Positions 1-9,091 of a stretch of 64,000 nucleotides of DNA are shown one piece after another. The position numbers and the translations under genes are program-made. The DNA lies in contig NZ_JACJRU010000009.1 in NCBI RefSeq assembly GCF_014697425.1, forward strand, positions 124,001-188,000, read 5' to 3'. Each line of letters starts with the position of its first letter. Position 1 is the stretch's first letter. The notes under the pieces are model-generated. The model was not told the DNA's origin. It was given only the letters and a program-made list of their open reading frames with translations, and made no database searches. Source of the stretch: Nostoc sp. FACHB-110. GTDB taxonomy: Bacteria > Cyanobacteriota > Cyanobacteriia > Cyanobacteriales > Nostocaceae.

Positions 1-1141
1 TACGGAGTGAAACAATTGGTTGATAATATATGATAAATTCTTGTCTTTCGATAGCCCGACGCAGGTCATTTTCTATTTCTAGAAGTTGAATTGCTTCGAG
101 ATGCATAATTGGGTCAAAAATGTTATATCGAGCTTTACCTAAAGCTTTAGCTCTATACATAGCTGTGTCAGCATCACGCAATAAATACTCTGGTTTTTCA
201 TAGTGTTTATTACCCCAATTAATGCCAATGCTAGCATTCATAAATACTTCGTATCGGGATAATTTAAATGTAATAGAAAATTGTTGCAGAATTTTTTCTG
301 CAATTTGAATAGCTGAACTAATATCTGTGAGATTTTCTACAAGAATGCCAAATTCATCACCGCCTAATCTGGCTAAAGTATCACTGGAATTTAGGCAGGA
401 TTGCAGGCGGTGAGAGATGGCGATGAGTAATTCATCACCTACAAGATGTCCTAAAGAATCATTGACAACTTTGAAGCGATCGCAATCTAAATACAGCACA
501 GCAAACTGATAATTAGCATTTTGTTTGGCGAGATTGAGAGCTTTGCCTAATCGTCGAATAAATAAAACTCGATTTGGTAATCCTGTCAAAGAATCATGTA
601 AAACTATATCTAGTAATTTATCTTGCAATTGTTGACGGGAAGCGATTTCTCGTTGGAGTTTTTGCAGGGCGTTTTCTAACTCCCAAGTTCGATGCTTGAC
701 TCTTTGTTCTAGTTCACTATTAAGTCTAATTATTTCTAGCTTTGCTGTTCTTAGAGCCAGTTGATTTTGCACCCTAACCACAACTTCTTCAAACTCAAAA
801 GGTTTAGTAATATAATCTACTGCTCCTAATCTAAACGCTTTGACTTTATCAAAAACATCATCTAAAGCACTAATAAAAATTACCGGAATATCTGCTGTTA
901 AATCCCATGCTTTAAAACGTTGACAAACTTCATACCCATCGACTTCCGGCATCATAATATCAAGTAAAATCAGATCCGGTAGGACTGTTTGACAAGCCGT
1001 CAAAGCCATTTGCCAATTTAAAGCTTTGCGAACGTTATACCCTTCCCTAGTCAGCAGTGAAGATAAAACTCGCAAATTGTCTGGTCTATCATCAATGATT
1101 AAAATATCTTGTTTCTCAAGATTTAACTGCTGGTAGTTCAT
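1..1141 (-). CDS. Response regulator with GGDEF and EAL domains (cyclic-di-GMP enzyme), cut by the window edge
   Basis: The reading frame is open to the left edge, so the C-terminus is missing. A receiver domain comes first (acidic pocket DD near residue 17, phospho-acceptor Asp61 in LLDIMMPE, TKPF near residue 112). A short coiled linker follows, then a diguanylate cyclase domain with an intact GGDEF motif at about residues 260-264. The motif YYQPIVSL at the edge is the start of an EAL phosphodiesterase domain. The protein should make and/or degrade c-di-GMP under control of phosphorylation. The ATG at 1139-1141 overlaps the stop of the upstream hybrid kinase as ATGA, so the two are very probably co-translated, and that kinase is the likely phosphodonor. 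Which of the two enzyme activities dominates cannot be judged, because the EAL catalytic residues lie outside the window. Confidence 0.9.
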   Translation of the reverse strand, partial: MNYQQLNLEKQDILIIDDRPDNLRVLSSLLTREGYNVRKALNWQMALTACQTVLPDLILLDIMMPEVDGYEVCQRFKAWDLTADIPVIFISALDDVFDKVKAFRLGAVDYITKPFEFEEVVVRVQNQLALRTAKLEIIRLNSELEQRVKHRTWELENALQKLQREIASRQQLQDKLLDIVLHDSLTGLPNRVLFIRRLGKALNLAKQNANYQFAVLYLDCDRFKVVNDSLGHLVGDELLIAISHRLQSCLNSSDTLARLGGDEFGILVENLTDISSAIQIAEKILQQFSITFKLSRYEVFMNASIGINWGNKHYEKPEYLLRDADTAMYRAKALGKARYNIFDPIMHLEAIQLLEIENDLRRAIERQEFIIYYQPIVSLR

Positions 1142-4100
1142 GATGCCTTCGTTCTAGTCAATTCCATAATTTTCTCAAACTGATAATTAGTTGCTAAATC
1201 CCTGAAAACCCAGAAAAGTTGACTTTTGTCTGATGGTAGTTCAGCAAGCAAATCTAAAATCAGATCGTCGCTACAACTGGCTGCGGCATGATAAACTCGC
1301 ATTTGCCAGTCGTATGGCATCTGGGATATGCACCTCAAAATGTCGGAATTGCTGGCTAAAACTTCTAATTCTTGATTAGCATTTATATTATTGTTATTTG
1401 CTAGCTTGTTGATATATCTTATCCCCAAATGTTGACTGAGTTTTTCTAACAGCACTTCTGGAGTGAAAGGTTTACGAATAAAATCATCACAACCATTGGC
1501 TAAGATTTGTTGGCGTTCTTCGTCAAAGGCACTGGCGGTAAGTGCAATAATCACGGTATGAGCCACAAAAAAGCGATCGCTCACACTCTCCACAACAGGC
1601 TTAGTCATTGTTAACGCTTGAGGCAAAGATGTTACCGTTGGCTTGCTGCCACAGGGAAATAGCGGCACAGAACAAAAAGATTGGTGCTTTTGTAAAGTTA
1701 CTGCTGCATTTACCTGATTGATAGGCAATACTTTTGTATCGTGAGATAAAACCTCAGTAGTTGCCGATTGTTGTTTACAAGCAGGGACTAAAGTTTCTGG
1801 AGATGTCTGTTTTAAATTAGTGACTGATGAAATTGGTTGTGTATTAACAAACACAGGCTTGACATGGAAATTTTTCTCTTTGCGATTCTGGGATCTGAAT
1901 GCTGAGAGTTCGATTTCTTTGGCTTTGATGATTCTTGTAGCTTCGTAACCATCCATCACAGGCATTCGCATATCCATGAAAATTAAGTGTGGTTGCCATT
2001 GTTGCCATAATGCGATCGCCTCATGCCCATTTGTGGCTTCACACACCGCAAAACCCATAGATTTAAGTAATTTCATCAATAATAAACGACTTTCAAAGAC
2101 ATCATCCACCACCAAAATGCGATACTCAGCCTGTCCTGGTGCTAAACCAACAATTTGGCGGGGAATTTTGGGAATAGCAACTTCACTAGCTGAGACTAAA
2201 GCAACTTCAATATTGAAGGTAAATTTACTACCTACACCAACACCACTACTAACAGTAATATCGCCCCCCATCAGTTGCACATATTTACGGCTAATTACTA
2301 AACCTAGCCCTGTTCCCTGTTGCGATTTCCTACCGATTTCTGTTTGGCGAAAAGCTTGAAACAACAAGCCTAGTTCATGGGATTCAATACCCGCACCTGT
2401 ATCTTGTACCTCAAAAATCAGGGAGTGAGAACAAGAAACAGGACAAGGGGCTGGGGAAAGAGGGGAAAAAACTTCTGTTTGTTCGCCAATGCTGACACGC
2501 AACTTTACACTGCCTGTATTCGTAAATTTAATTGCATTGCCGAGAAGATTAAGTAACACTTGACGGAGTTTACTTTCATCTGTTTGTACATATTGCGGTA
2601 TGTCTGGTGCATATTCAAAGATTAGTTGTAAGCCTTTAGCGATCGCACGTAAGACTAACATCTCCTGAAGGCTGTCTAACATAGCTATTAAGTCAAAACT
2701 ACTAACATTTAAAGTAGTTTTTTCTGCTTCGATTTTTGATATTTCTAAAACATCATTGATTAAGTTGAGTAGATGTTCACCAGCACGATTAATAATTGCT
2801 AAATTTTGCTGATTTTCGCCAGATAGACTATTGTCATAGTTCATCACTTGGATAAAGCCAAGAATGACATTGAGGGGTGTCCGCAATTCGTGGCTTAAGT
2901 TGGACAGAAATTCACTTTTGGCATAGTTAGCTTGTTCGGCTACTTGTTGCTTATTGGCTGATATTTCCTGAGATTGAATTAATGACTCCAAAGATGTTGC
3001 CGAGGCTTGCAATTGCTGGGACATGACTTGAAATGACTCGGCTAACTCTTGTAGTTCATCCGAGCTTTGAATTGCTGGAAGTGGCTCATATTCACCAGCA
3101 ATAATTTTTTTGGCGGCTTGATTGAGTTGACCGATTGGTTGAATTAAGCAACAAGTTGTCACTAGGCTAATTAATGTCAGCAGTACAAAGGTAATTACAT
3201 ATAACAGAATATTTAGTTGAGAGTTGACAGAGGTTTTGATTGGTAAATCTGCTTCGGCAACTGCTGTGACAATTAATAAATCCAGCCCTTGATCATCTTG
3301 CCAAGTTCTCACCTGAACAAAATAACGCTCTCCGGCATGAGTAAAATTAAATTTTTGTTGAGATTTGAGTAAATCAAGGCTACCAAAGTGTTGAATTAAA
3401 TGTTTAGCTGTCAGATGAATTAGTTGATCGCGACTATTTAATGCCAGTTGGCGATTAGCAGAAATATGATGAGTATTAAATACTTGCTGATGATGACAAG
3501 CAGCAACAATTAGCCCTGAACGTTCTAAAATAAATGTTCTACTAAATCTTCCTAAAGGCAATTTGCTTAAAAAATCGTTAATTGCTGCTAGAGGTAAGGT
3601 AATACTCATAACTCCAACTAATTGATTGTTGCTGCTATAAAGCGGATAGTTGGAAGATATGGATAATACTTCTGGTTTATCTTGCCATTGATAAATTTGA
3701 CTCCAAAGAGGCTTACCTAATTTGATAGTGTCTGCGTACCATGCTTCTAAGTGAGGATAATAATTTTCAATTTGTGGGAGTTGAGTCCAAGTTTGTTGTT
3801 TATTGGCTGTATACACAGATACTTTGCCTAAGCCAGAATTTGTTACACCTTGTTTGAGCAAAAGTGAACCGTCTTCTAAACGTTCTACACCAATAAACTC
3901 ACCGTTAGGACTGGCAAAATTAATTGAACCTAGAGGAAACATCTGCATTTGTTTCCCAAAGTAGTTGCCGGTAGTTTTTAAGTCAGAAGGATTGAGTAAA
4001 CCTAGCTGAATCACATCTTGATTGCTTCGATAGATTTGCTGAGGGATTTGGAAGTAATTATTTAGGTATTGCTCTATGCGATCGCCGATTTCATTTTCTA

Positions 4101-4284
4101 ATCTATGCGCCAGCTGTTTAACATCAATTGGTCGATTTTGCAGCGATAAATAACTCACTACCCCCATCGCTACACTCATTTGCAATACAGAATTTGCCAC
4201 TAAAACTAATTTGAGGGGCAGCTTGCCATAAGTTTGTCTAATTGCATTGTTGAGAGATTTGCCCAGATGAAATGTGAATAACAT
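1138..4284 (-). CDS. Membrane-bound hybrid sensor histidine kinase with C-terminal receiver
   Basis: The 1048-residue protein has a membrane segment near residues 25-47, a large extracytoplasmic sensor region of Cache type (about 50-350), a second membrane segment (about 355-380) and a HAMP linker. The kinase core follows, with phospho-acceptor His465 in SHELRTPL, an N box (LLNLLGNAIKFT), DTGAGI and GTGLGL. The receiver has Asp771 in FMDMRMP, and its conserved Lys (RKPF) comes only near residue 940. An extra stretch of roughly 115 low-complexity residues therefore sits between beta-strands 3 and 4. A Pro/Ser/Cys-rich insert (SPLSPAPCPVSC) also interrupts the ATPase domain; its DNA (about 2440-2475) resembles the short purine-rich repeats seen elsewhere in the window. 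The receiver is followed by about 80 residues that do not look like a canonical HPt domain. It overlaps the downstream GGDEF/EAL regulator by 4 bases, which suggests one signalling unit. Confidence 0.92.
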   Translation of the reverse strand: MLFTFHLGKSLNNAIRQTYGKLPLKLVLVANSVLQMSVAMGVVSYLSLQNRPIDVKQLAHRLENEIGDRIEQYLNNYFQIPQQIYRSNQDVIQLGLLNPSDLKTTGNYFGKQMQMFPLGSINFASPNGEFIGVERLEDGSLLLKQGVTNSGLGKVSVYTANKQQTWTQLPQIENYYPHLEAWYADTIKLGKPLWSQIYQWQDKPEVLSISSNYPLYSSNNQLVGVMSITLPLAAINDFLSKLPLGRFSRTFILERSGLIVAACHHQQVFNTHHISANRQLALNSRDQLIHLTAKHLIQHFGSLDLLKSQQKFNFTHAGERYFVQVRTWQDDQGLDLLIVTAVAEADLPIKTSVNSQLNILLYVITFVLLTLISLVTTCCLIQPIGQLNQAAKKIIAGEYEPLPAIQSSDELQELAESFQVMSQQLQASATSLESLIQSQEISANKQQVAEQANYAKSEFLSNLSHELRTPLNVILGFIQVMNYDNSLSGENQQNLAIINRAGEHLLNLINDVLEISKIEAEKTTLNVSSFDLIAMLDSLQEMLVLRAIAKGLQLIFEYAPDIPQYVQTDESKLRQVLLNLLGNAIKFTNTGSVKLRVSIGEQTEVFSPLSPAPCPVSCSHSLIFEVQDTGAGIESHELGLLFQAFRQTEIGRKSQQGTGLGLVISRKYVQLMGGDITVSSGVGVGSKFTFNIEVALVSASEVAIPKIPRQIVGLAPGQAEYRILVVDDVFESRLLLMKLLKSMGFAVCEATNGHEAIALWQQWQPHLIFMDMRMPVMDGYEATRIIKAKEIELSAFRSQNRKEKNFHVKPVFVNTQPISSVTNLKQTSPETLVPACKQQSATTEVLSHDTKVLPINQVNAAVTLQKHQSFCSVPLFPCGSKPTVTSLPQALTMTKPVVESVSDRFFVAHTVIIALTASAFDEERQQILANGCDDFIRKPFTPEVLLEKLSQHLGIRYINKLANNNNINANQELEVLASNSDILRCISQMPYDWQMRVYHAAASCSDDLILDLLAELPSDKSQLFWVFRDLATNYQFEKIMELTRTKAS

Positions 4285-4863
4285 TGTTGTTTAACTTGTC
4301 CCCAACACCAATTTTGAAAAACGTTAGATACTTTTAGATGCAGCTTGATTTTAGGTTTAGGAATACTTACAACATTGAATACAACGCCAAAAATATTGTC
4401 TTTGTATCAAAATTTGCTTTATTTCGGTTGCATATACACATATCGCTAGCAGATTTGTTTTCGGCTAAATCCTTCAGCTTTGTTATAACACCTTAATTTA
4501 ATTCCTTTAATCTAGAAATGTATCAAAATATATTTCCAGCACTGGTTTCCCACAATACAAGAGATTGTGACAAATATCACTTAGCTGGAAATTCTAGCCG
4601 ATGCCGATCGCTCTGCACCGCAATTGGCTATTGTCAGAAACAGGGAACAAGCTTAACAGCCTGTTAAAATCAATCTTTTAGGATGTTTATTACCTAATTT
4701 AATAGCCAGAGCCACAGTTCAATTGTGGAGTTTCTTAGTGAGAGAATTACGAATAGAGAATAAGAAACAAAGACTTCTAAATCGGTTTTTTCTTCCCTCA
4801 AAATACGTAAGTATTACTATTAACCCTTTAGGAAATTTTTAGTTTTTATTTAATTAAGTGTAA
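4285..4863. other. Intergenic region without a recognised gene
   Basis: AT-rich spacer of 579 bases between two minus-strand genes. It must hold the promoter of the hybrid kinase. I see no convincing reading frame, tRNA or strong hairpin in it. Confidence 0.6.
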
Positions 4864-5652
4864 TTATCCTATGTCCAAAATTTTAATTTCGTCACCTACT
4901 TTTAAAATTTTTTCAGATGCTGATGTAGCTAATCGAGTATTGACGCTTAAGCGATAGAAATGATTAAAGCGTGATAAATTCACCCATGCTGGCAACGAAG
5001 CTTGTCGCTGTTGGACAAATATTTTCTGAAAGTTGGGATCAGCAACGGCTGAGTCCGGATGACGGGTGGGGACAACGCATCGCTGACAGGGATTTACCCC
5101 AAAAAACAGCACATCTCCAACAGCAAAAGTAACTACCTGATTGGACTGGGCAAATAATTGATCTTCCCAAAAAGCAGGTACATCAGCAATTTCCAGATTG
5201 GCACGCATCCGGCGACGCATTTGTTTTACATCTACATCAACAAACCAAGCTGCTACTTCTATTAAACTTGCCGTACTAATCACCGTTGGCCCAGGGGAGT
5301 TGGTATCATCAGGAAACCCCATCTGCCGATTCTGCACTAGTTGGACAGGAAACTCAAAAAAATCACTCAAAGTTACGGCAAGTGCTTGTTGTTCATGATC
5401 TAGATGAAAAACTTGCGGTACATCTTGATGAGGAATTTGTAGCGATATAGTTCTGTTGCGCAGGTTGAATTGCGATCGCAATACATGAATTTTGGGATGA
5501 CGTTTGCCATTGACAAACTTGCCTTGTGCGTCAACAATGGCAAACTCGCGATCGCATTCTAATGCACCACTAGATAAAACTCTAGCTTGCGGAACTTCCA
5601 CACCATCTAATGACTTAATCGGATAAATGACGATTTTAGCTAGGTGTGGCAT
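4864..5652 (-). CDS. MOSC domain protein (molybdenum cofactor-binding type, YcbX-like)
   Basis: This 262-residue protein has the MOSC N-terminal beta-barrel (IYPIKSLDGVEV near the start) followed by a MOSC domain. The conserved cysteine region reads NPCQRCVVPTRHPDS at about residues 190-205; in this family that Cys is thought to hold sulfur or the molybdenum cofactor. Relatives include YcbX and the C-terminal part of the molybdenum cofactor sulfurase, which act in detoxification of N-hydroxylated bases or in sulfur transfer. No ferredoxin domain is attached, unlike E. coli YcbX. The gene stands alone between the hybrid kinase and lepB. The family call is firm; the substrate is unknown. Confidence 0.85.
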   Translation of the reverse strand: MPHLAKIVIYPIKSLDGVEVPQARVLSSGALECDREFAIVDAQGKFVNGKRHPKIHVLRSQFNLRNRTISLQIPHQDVPQVFHLDHEQQALAVTLSDFFEFPVQLVQNRQMGFPDDTNSPGPTVISTASLIEVAAWFVDVDVKQMRRRMRANLEIADVPAFWEDQLFAQSNQVVTFAVGDVLFFGVNPCQRCVVPTRHPDSAVADPNFQKIFVQQRQASLPAWVNLSRFNHFYRLSVNTRLATSASEKILKVGDEIKILDIG

Positions 5653-5693
5653 GGCGCTATTTCAGTAGATCACAAAGTTATCGGTTAAGGCAG

Positions 5694-5721
5694 GGTGTAG
5701 GGTGTGGGGTGTGGGGTGTAG
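5694..5721. repeat. Heptanucleotide tandem repeat, four GGTGTGG/GGTGTAG units
   Basis: Four consecutive 7-base units occupy 5694-5721 exactly, just upstream of the MOSC gene. They belong to the class of short tandemly repeated sequences common in heterocystous cyanobacteria. Confidence 0.85.
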
Positions 5722-5861
5722 GGGAATAAAAGTTAATTAGCGTGAGTTCTCATCCTCAAAAAGCTATGATTGACCTAATTAGCCTTTAATCACACCAAAA
5801 AACGCGTATTTGTCACCTACACCCTGTTTTCACGAAAAAGTTTTCGGTCTACTGCATTTAC

Positions 5862-6503
5862 TTAAGGATATAAAGGCGATTTATCAATGCCACCAATATG
5901 ATTTAGCGGCCAAAAACGCATTACAGCCCGACCAATAATATTTTCTTTAGGTACTACACCCCAACAACGGCTATCATAGCTACTGTTGCGGTTATCCCCT
6001 AATACCAAGTAAGAATTTGGGGGTATGGTTTGCGGTTTGGATAAAAAAGCTGGCTGCTGCCCAGAAGTACAAACATCAACTACTGTACGTTGGTTGGCAC
6101 TGAGATAATTTTCTTCTTCGAGAGGTTTGTTATTAATAAAAACTTTGCCATCCCTGAGTTCGACAGTTTCGCCAGGTAAACCAATTACACGTTTAATAAA
6201 GGCATCATGATATTGTTCTTTTTGCAGTTCATCGGTAGGTGAAAAGACGACAATATCTCCCCGTTGCGGGTTAGCAAACTTATACTTCAATTTATCAACA
6301 ATAATCTTGTCTGCCTCCCATTGGTTCTGGGTTCCATGTAGAGTCGGTTCCATAGAGCCAGAAGGAATCCAACGCGCTTCGGCCACAAAAGTACGAATGC
6401 CTAAAGCTAGAACGATACTTAATACAACTGTTCTACCTAGCTCGGCGATCCAGGAATTATCGGGTTTTGGACTAGAGTTATTATCAGACACTTGATTTTG
6501 CAT
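5862..6503 (-). CDS. lepB: Signal peptidase I
   Basis: Type I signal peptidase of 213 residues, which cleaves signal peptides from exported proteins on the outer face of the membrane. One membrane anchor (about residues 22-40) precedes the catalytic serine, Ser50 in SGSMEPTL. The general-base lysine is Lys104 in IKRVIGLPGE, and the later conserved box reads LGDNRNSSYDSR. The length and single anchor fit the cyanobacterial/Gram-positive subtype. It lies upstream of and divergent from pyrC, with about 245 bases between them for two promoters. All catalytic elements are present, so it should be active. Confidence 0.95.
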   Translation of the reverse strand: MQNQVSDNNSSPKPDNSWIAELGRTVVLSIVLALGIRTFVAEARWIPSGSMEPTLHGTQNQWEADKIIVDKLKYKFANPQRGDIVVFSPTDELQKEQYHDAFIKRVIGLPGETVELRDGKVFINNKPLEEENYLSANQRTVVDVCTSGQQPAFLSKPQTIPPNSYLVLGDNRNSSYDSRCWGVVPKENIIGRAVMRFWPLNHIGGIDKSPLYP

Positions 6504-6749
6504 GAAATTACTGAAGTAAGGAAAAGTGTAATTAATTAACTGGCTCAGGGAAATTCTCTTTCCTAATCTTAACGATAAAATTAGATTTTCCTGATGGATG
6601 TCGGCATCTTCTCAGGCAGATTCATAAGTTAAAAATAAACTTTTTTTTAGTAAGCTGCAAAAATTTATCCCAGAGAACGCAACCAAGTTTAACCTAATAA
6701 TCAGAGTTGTGAGTAATATACAACTCCTTGTTAGAAATTTTTTAACTTC

Positions 6750-8069
6750 ATGTCATCTTCACAAAGTTTATTAATTCGCCAAGCTCACATTGTTTTACCC
6801 AATGGGGAGTTGATGGTAGGGGACGTACTTACACGCGATCGCGTCATTGTAGAAATTGCACCGGAGATTGCCTCAGCTACCCCAACCACAGAAATTGACG
6901 CACAGGGGTTAACTTTGTTGCCAGGAGTCATCGATCCCCAGGTACATTTTCGAGAACCAGGTCTAGAACACAAAGAAGACTTATTTACAGCGAGTTGTGC
7001 TTGTGCCAAAGGCGGAGTCACTTCCTTTTTGGAAATGCCCAATACCCGCCCTTTGACTACTACTCAGGCCGCTTTAGACGACAAATTGCAGCGTGCTGCC
7101 AACAAGTGTGTGGTCAATTACGGCTTTTTTATTGGCGCAACAGCAGAGGTATTGCCAGATTTACTTACTGCCCAACCGACCTCAGGCATTAAAATTTTTA
7201 TGGGGTCGATGCACGGTCAATTACTGGTTGACCAAGATGCTGTATTAGAAGCAATTTTCGCCCAGGGAAATCGCTTAATTGCCGTTCATGCAGAAGACCA
7301 AGAGCGCATTAATCAGCGGCGACAAGAATTTGCCGGGATTCACGACCCAGCAATTCACTCGCAAATTCAAGACAATCAAGCCGCTTTATTAGCAACGCAA
7401 AAAGCCTTAAAACTTTCGCAAAAATACCAACGTCGGCTACATATTCTGCATATGTCCACTGCCGAAGAAGCAGATTTATTACGTCAACATAAGCCGAGTT
7501 GGGTAACGGCCGAAGTTACACCCCAACATTTGTTATTAAATACCAGTGCTTATGCGCAGATTGGCACGTTAGCACAAATGAATCCTCCTTTGCGATCGCC
7601 CCACGATAATGAAGTTCTCTGGCAGGCTTTACGCGATGGGGTAATTGACTTTATCGCCACCGACCATGCGCCCCACACCTTAGCCGAAAAAGCCCAAGAA
7701 TATCCGAATACACCCTCAGGAATGCCAGGGGTAGAAACTTCTTTACCCGTAATGTTAACGGCGGCAAAGCAAGGCAAATGCACTGTGGCACAAGTCGCTA
7801 ACTGGATGTCTCAGGCTGTCGCTAAGGCTTATGGTATTCCGAATAAAGGAGCGATCGCACCTGGTTACGATGCCGATTTAGTGTTGGTTGATTTGAATAA
7901 TTACCATCTTGTCAAGCGCGAAGAATTGTTGACCAAATGCGGTTGGAGTCCCTTTGAAGGCTGGAACCTCACAGGCTGGCCTGTAACAACTATTGTTGGT
8001 GGACAAATTGTTTATGCTCAAGGAAAAGTCAACACAGATGTGCGCGGTCAAGCCTTAACTTTTGTGTAG
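6750..8069 (+). CDS. pyrC: Dihydroorotase
   Basis: Zinc amidohydrolase of pyrimidine synthesis that interconverts N-carbamoyl-aspartate and dihydroorotate. The 439-residue length fits the long (type I) bacterial form. The first metal-binding motif is His66-Phe-Arg68 in DPQVHFREPG. The lysine that becomes carboxylated sits in GIKIFMGS, and the catalytic Asp is in FIATDHAPHT. The start is the ATG at 6750, the only one near the family's usual N-terminus. It appears monocistronic. A second pyrimidine gene, pyrE, lies 40 kb away in the same window, so the pathway genes are dispersed, as is usual in cyanobacteria. Confidence 0.95.
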   Translation: MSSSQSLLIRQAHIVLPNGELMVGDVLTRDRVIVEIAPEIASATPTTEIDAQGLTLLPGVIDPQVHFREPGLEHKEDLFTASCACAKGGVTSFLEMPNTRPLTTTQAALDDKLQRAANKCVVNYGFFIGATAEVLPDLLTAQPTSGIKIFMGSMHGQLLVDQDAVLEAIFAQGNRLIAVHAEDQERINQRRQEFAGIHDPAIHSQIQDNQAALLATQKALKLSQKYQRRLHILHMSTAEEADLLRQHKPSWVTAEVTPQHLLLNTSAYAQIGTLAQMNPPLRSPHDNEVLWQALRDGVIDFIATDHAPHTLAEKAQEYPNTPSGMPGVETSLPVMLTAAKQGKCTVAQVANWMSQAVAKAYGIPNKGAIAPGYDADLVLVDLNNYHLVKREELLTKCGWSPFEGWNLTGWPVTTIVGGQIVYAQGKVNTDVRGQALTFV

Positions 8070-8120
8070 GCAACACAAAATCTTCAACCAAGCTAAGTAT
8101 GGGTCTTTCGTGAATGTCTT

Positions 8121-8153
8121 AGATGCTCGACTTATTCAATAAGTTGGGCATCT
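8121..8153. terminator. Hairpin downstream of pyrC
   Basis: Thirteen-base arms (8121-8133 and 8141-8153) pair with two mismatches or wobbles around a 7-base loop. No T-run follows, so it may be a repeat-type hairpin rather than a simple intrinsic terminator. The rest of the 302-base spacer 8070-8371 is AT-rich with small palindromes and no evident gene. A similar hairpin occurs at 58806-58834. Confidence 0.5.
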
Positions 8154-8371
8154 AACATTCAATAATGTTGATATTTAAATATCATCTAATAAATTTAAGT
8201 TAAAACTTTTAAACTAATTCTCAGCTTAGATTAATCTGCCTTGGAGCAGACAGCTTTAAATTATTATTATATCAAGAATTTGCTCAGTCTACTAAATTTC
8301 CTAATTTAAGTCTGACTTTCATTCTTGCTATTTGACATTTTCCCAATTGCCAATATTAGTGATATTTTCCT

Positions 8372-9091
8372 ATGGAAATAGCAGATTTTTTCGGGCTGAT
8401 TCATCCAGCGATCGCAGTAATTTTTCTCTTTCCTTTGATTGGCAATACAATCAACTTTGCTTGGCAAACACGTCAACGCCGCTTGCAAAGTGCCACCGAA
8501 GGTAAGAGTAAAATTCCGCCGATTGTGGGCAAAGAACATAAACAATTTGGTGATTGGCTAGCCAGTACCGTTGTTGGATTAACTTTAGTAGGTTTAGCTT
8601 ACCCGATTGGCAAAAATATTATCAAAAAGCACCTATGGAATACAGCTAGTTTTCAGGTAGTTTTTATTGTGTTAATATTTGTGGCTACTGTAGTCACTTT
8701 AGTTTTACTGTATCAGGCCAGACAAAAGTTGTGGCGCGGTGTTTTTGCGACGCTAACAGGCACAGGATTAATCATTCTCGGCTGTCAAGATGGTGTATAT
8801 AGGCGAACTAATGAGTGGTTTTGGTCACATTACTACATCGGTATCACCGCAGCTTTACTGATGATTTTTTCCTTGGCAATTGTCCAAGATATTTATCAAG
8901 ATAGAACACACAAGTGGCGGCTCATTCACACAGTTTTAAATTGTGTAGCTTTGCTATTATTTATTGGTCAAGGTTTGACAGGAACACGCGATTTATTAGA
9001 AATTCCTTTAAGTTGGCAGGAACCATACATTTATCAGTGTGATTATGTTAATAAGACTTGTCCAATGCCTAACACCCAAGCACCGAAGTGA
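8372..9091 (+). CDS. DUF4079-type integral membrane protein
   Basis: The 239-residue protein has about six hydrophobic segments, beginning with IHPAIAVIFLFPLIG, and matches what I recall of the cyanobacterial DUF4079 family, which resembles cytochrome b561-like membrane proteins in its spaced histidines (HP near residue 11, H near 150 and H near 190). The function is unknown. Its TGA overlaps the GTG start of the following histidine kinase (GTGA), so the two proteins are probably made together. This suggests the membrane protein serves as an input or partner for the kinase. A short hydrophilic tail contains two Cys residues (CDYVNKTC), possibly a disulfide. Confidence 0.75.
   Translation: MEIADFFGLIHPAIAVIFLFPLIGNTINFAWQTRQRRLQSATEGKSKIPPIVGKEHKQFGDWLASTVVGLTLVGLAYPIGKNIIKKHLWNTASFQVVFIVLIFVATVVTLVLLYQARQKLWRGVFATLTGTGLIILGCQDGVYRRTNEWFWSHYYIGITAALLMIFSLAIVQDIYQDRTHKWRLIHTVLNCVALLLFIGQGLTGTRDLLEIPLSWQEPYIYQCDYVNKTCPMPNTQAPK

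Noticed and set aside
1976..2359. Plus-strand 127-codon frame
   Set aside because: It is antisense to the kinase and receiver domains of the hybrid kinase and has no independent support.
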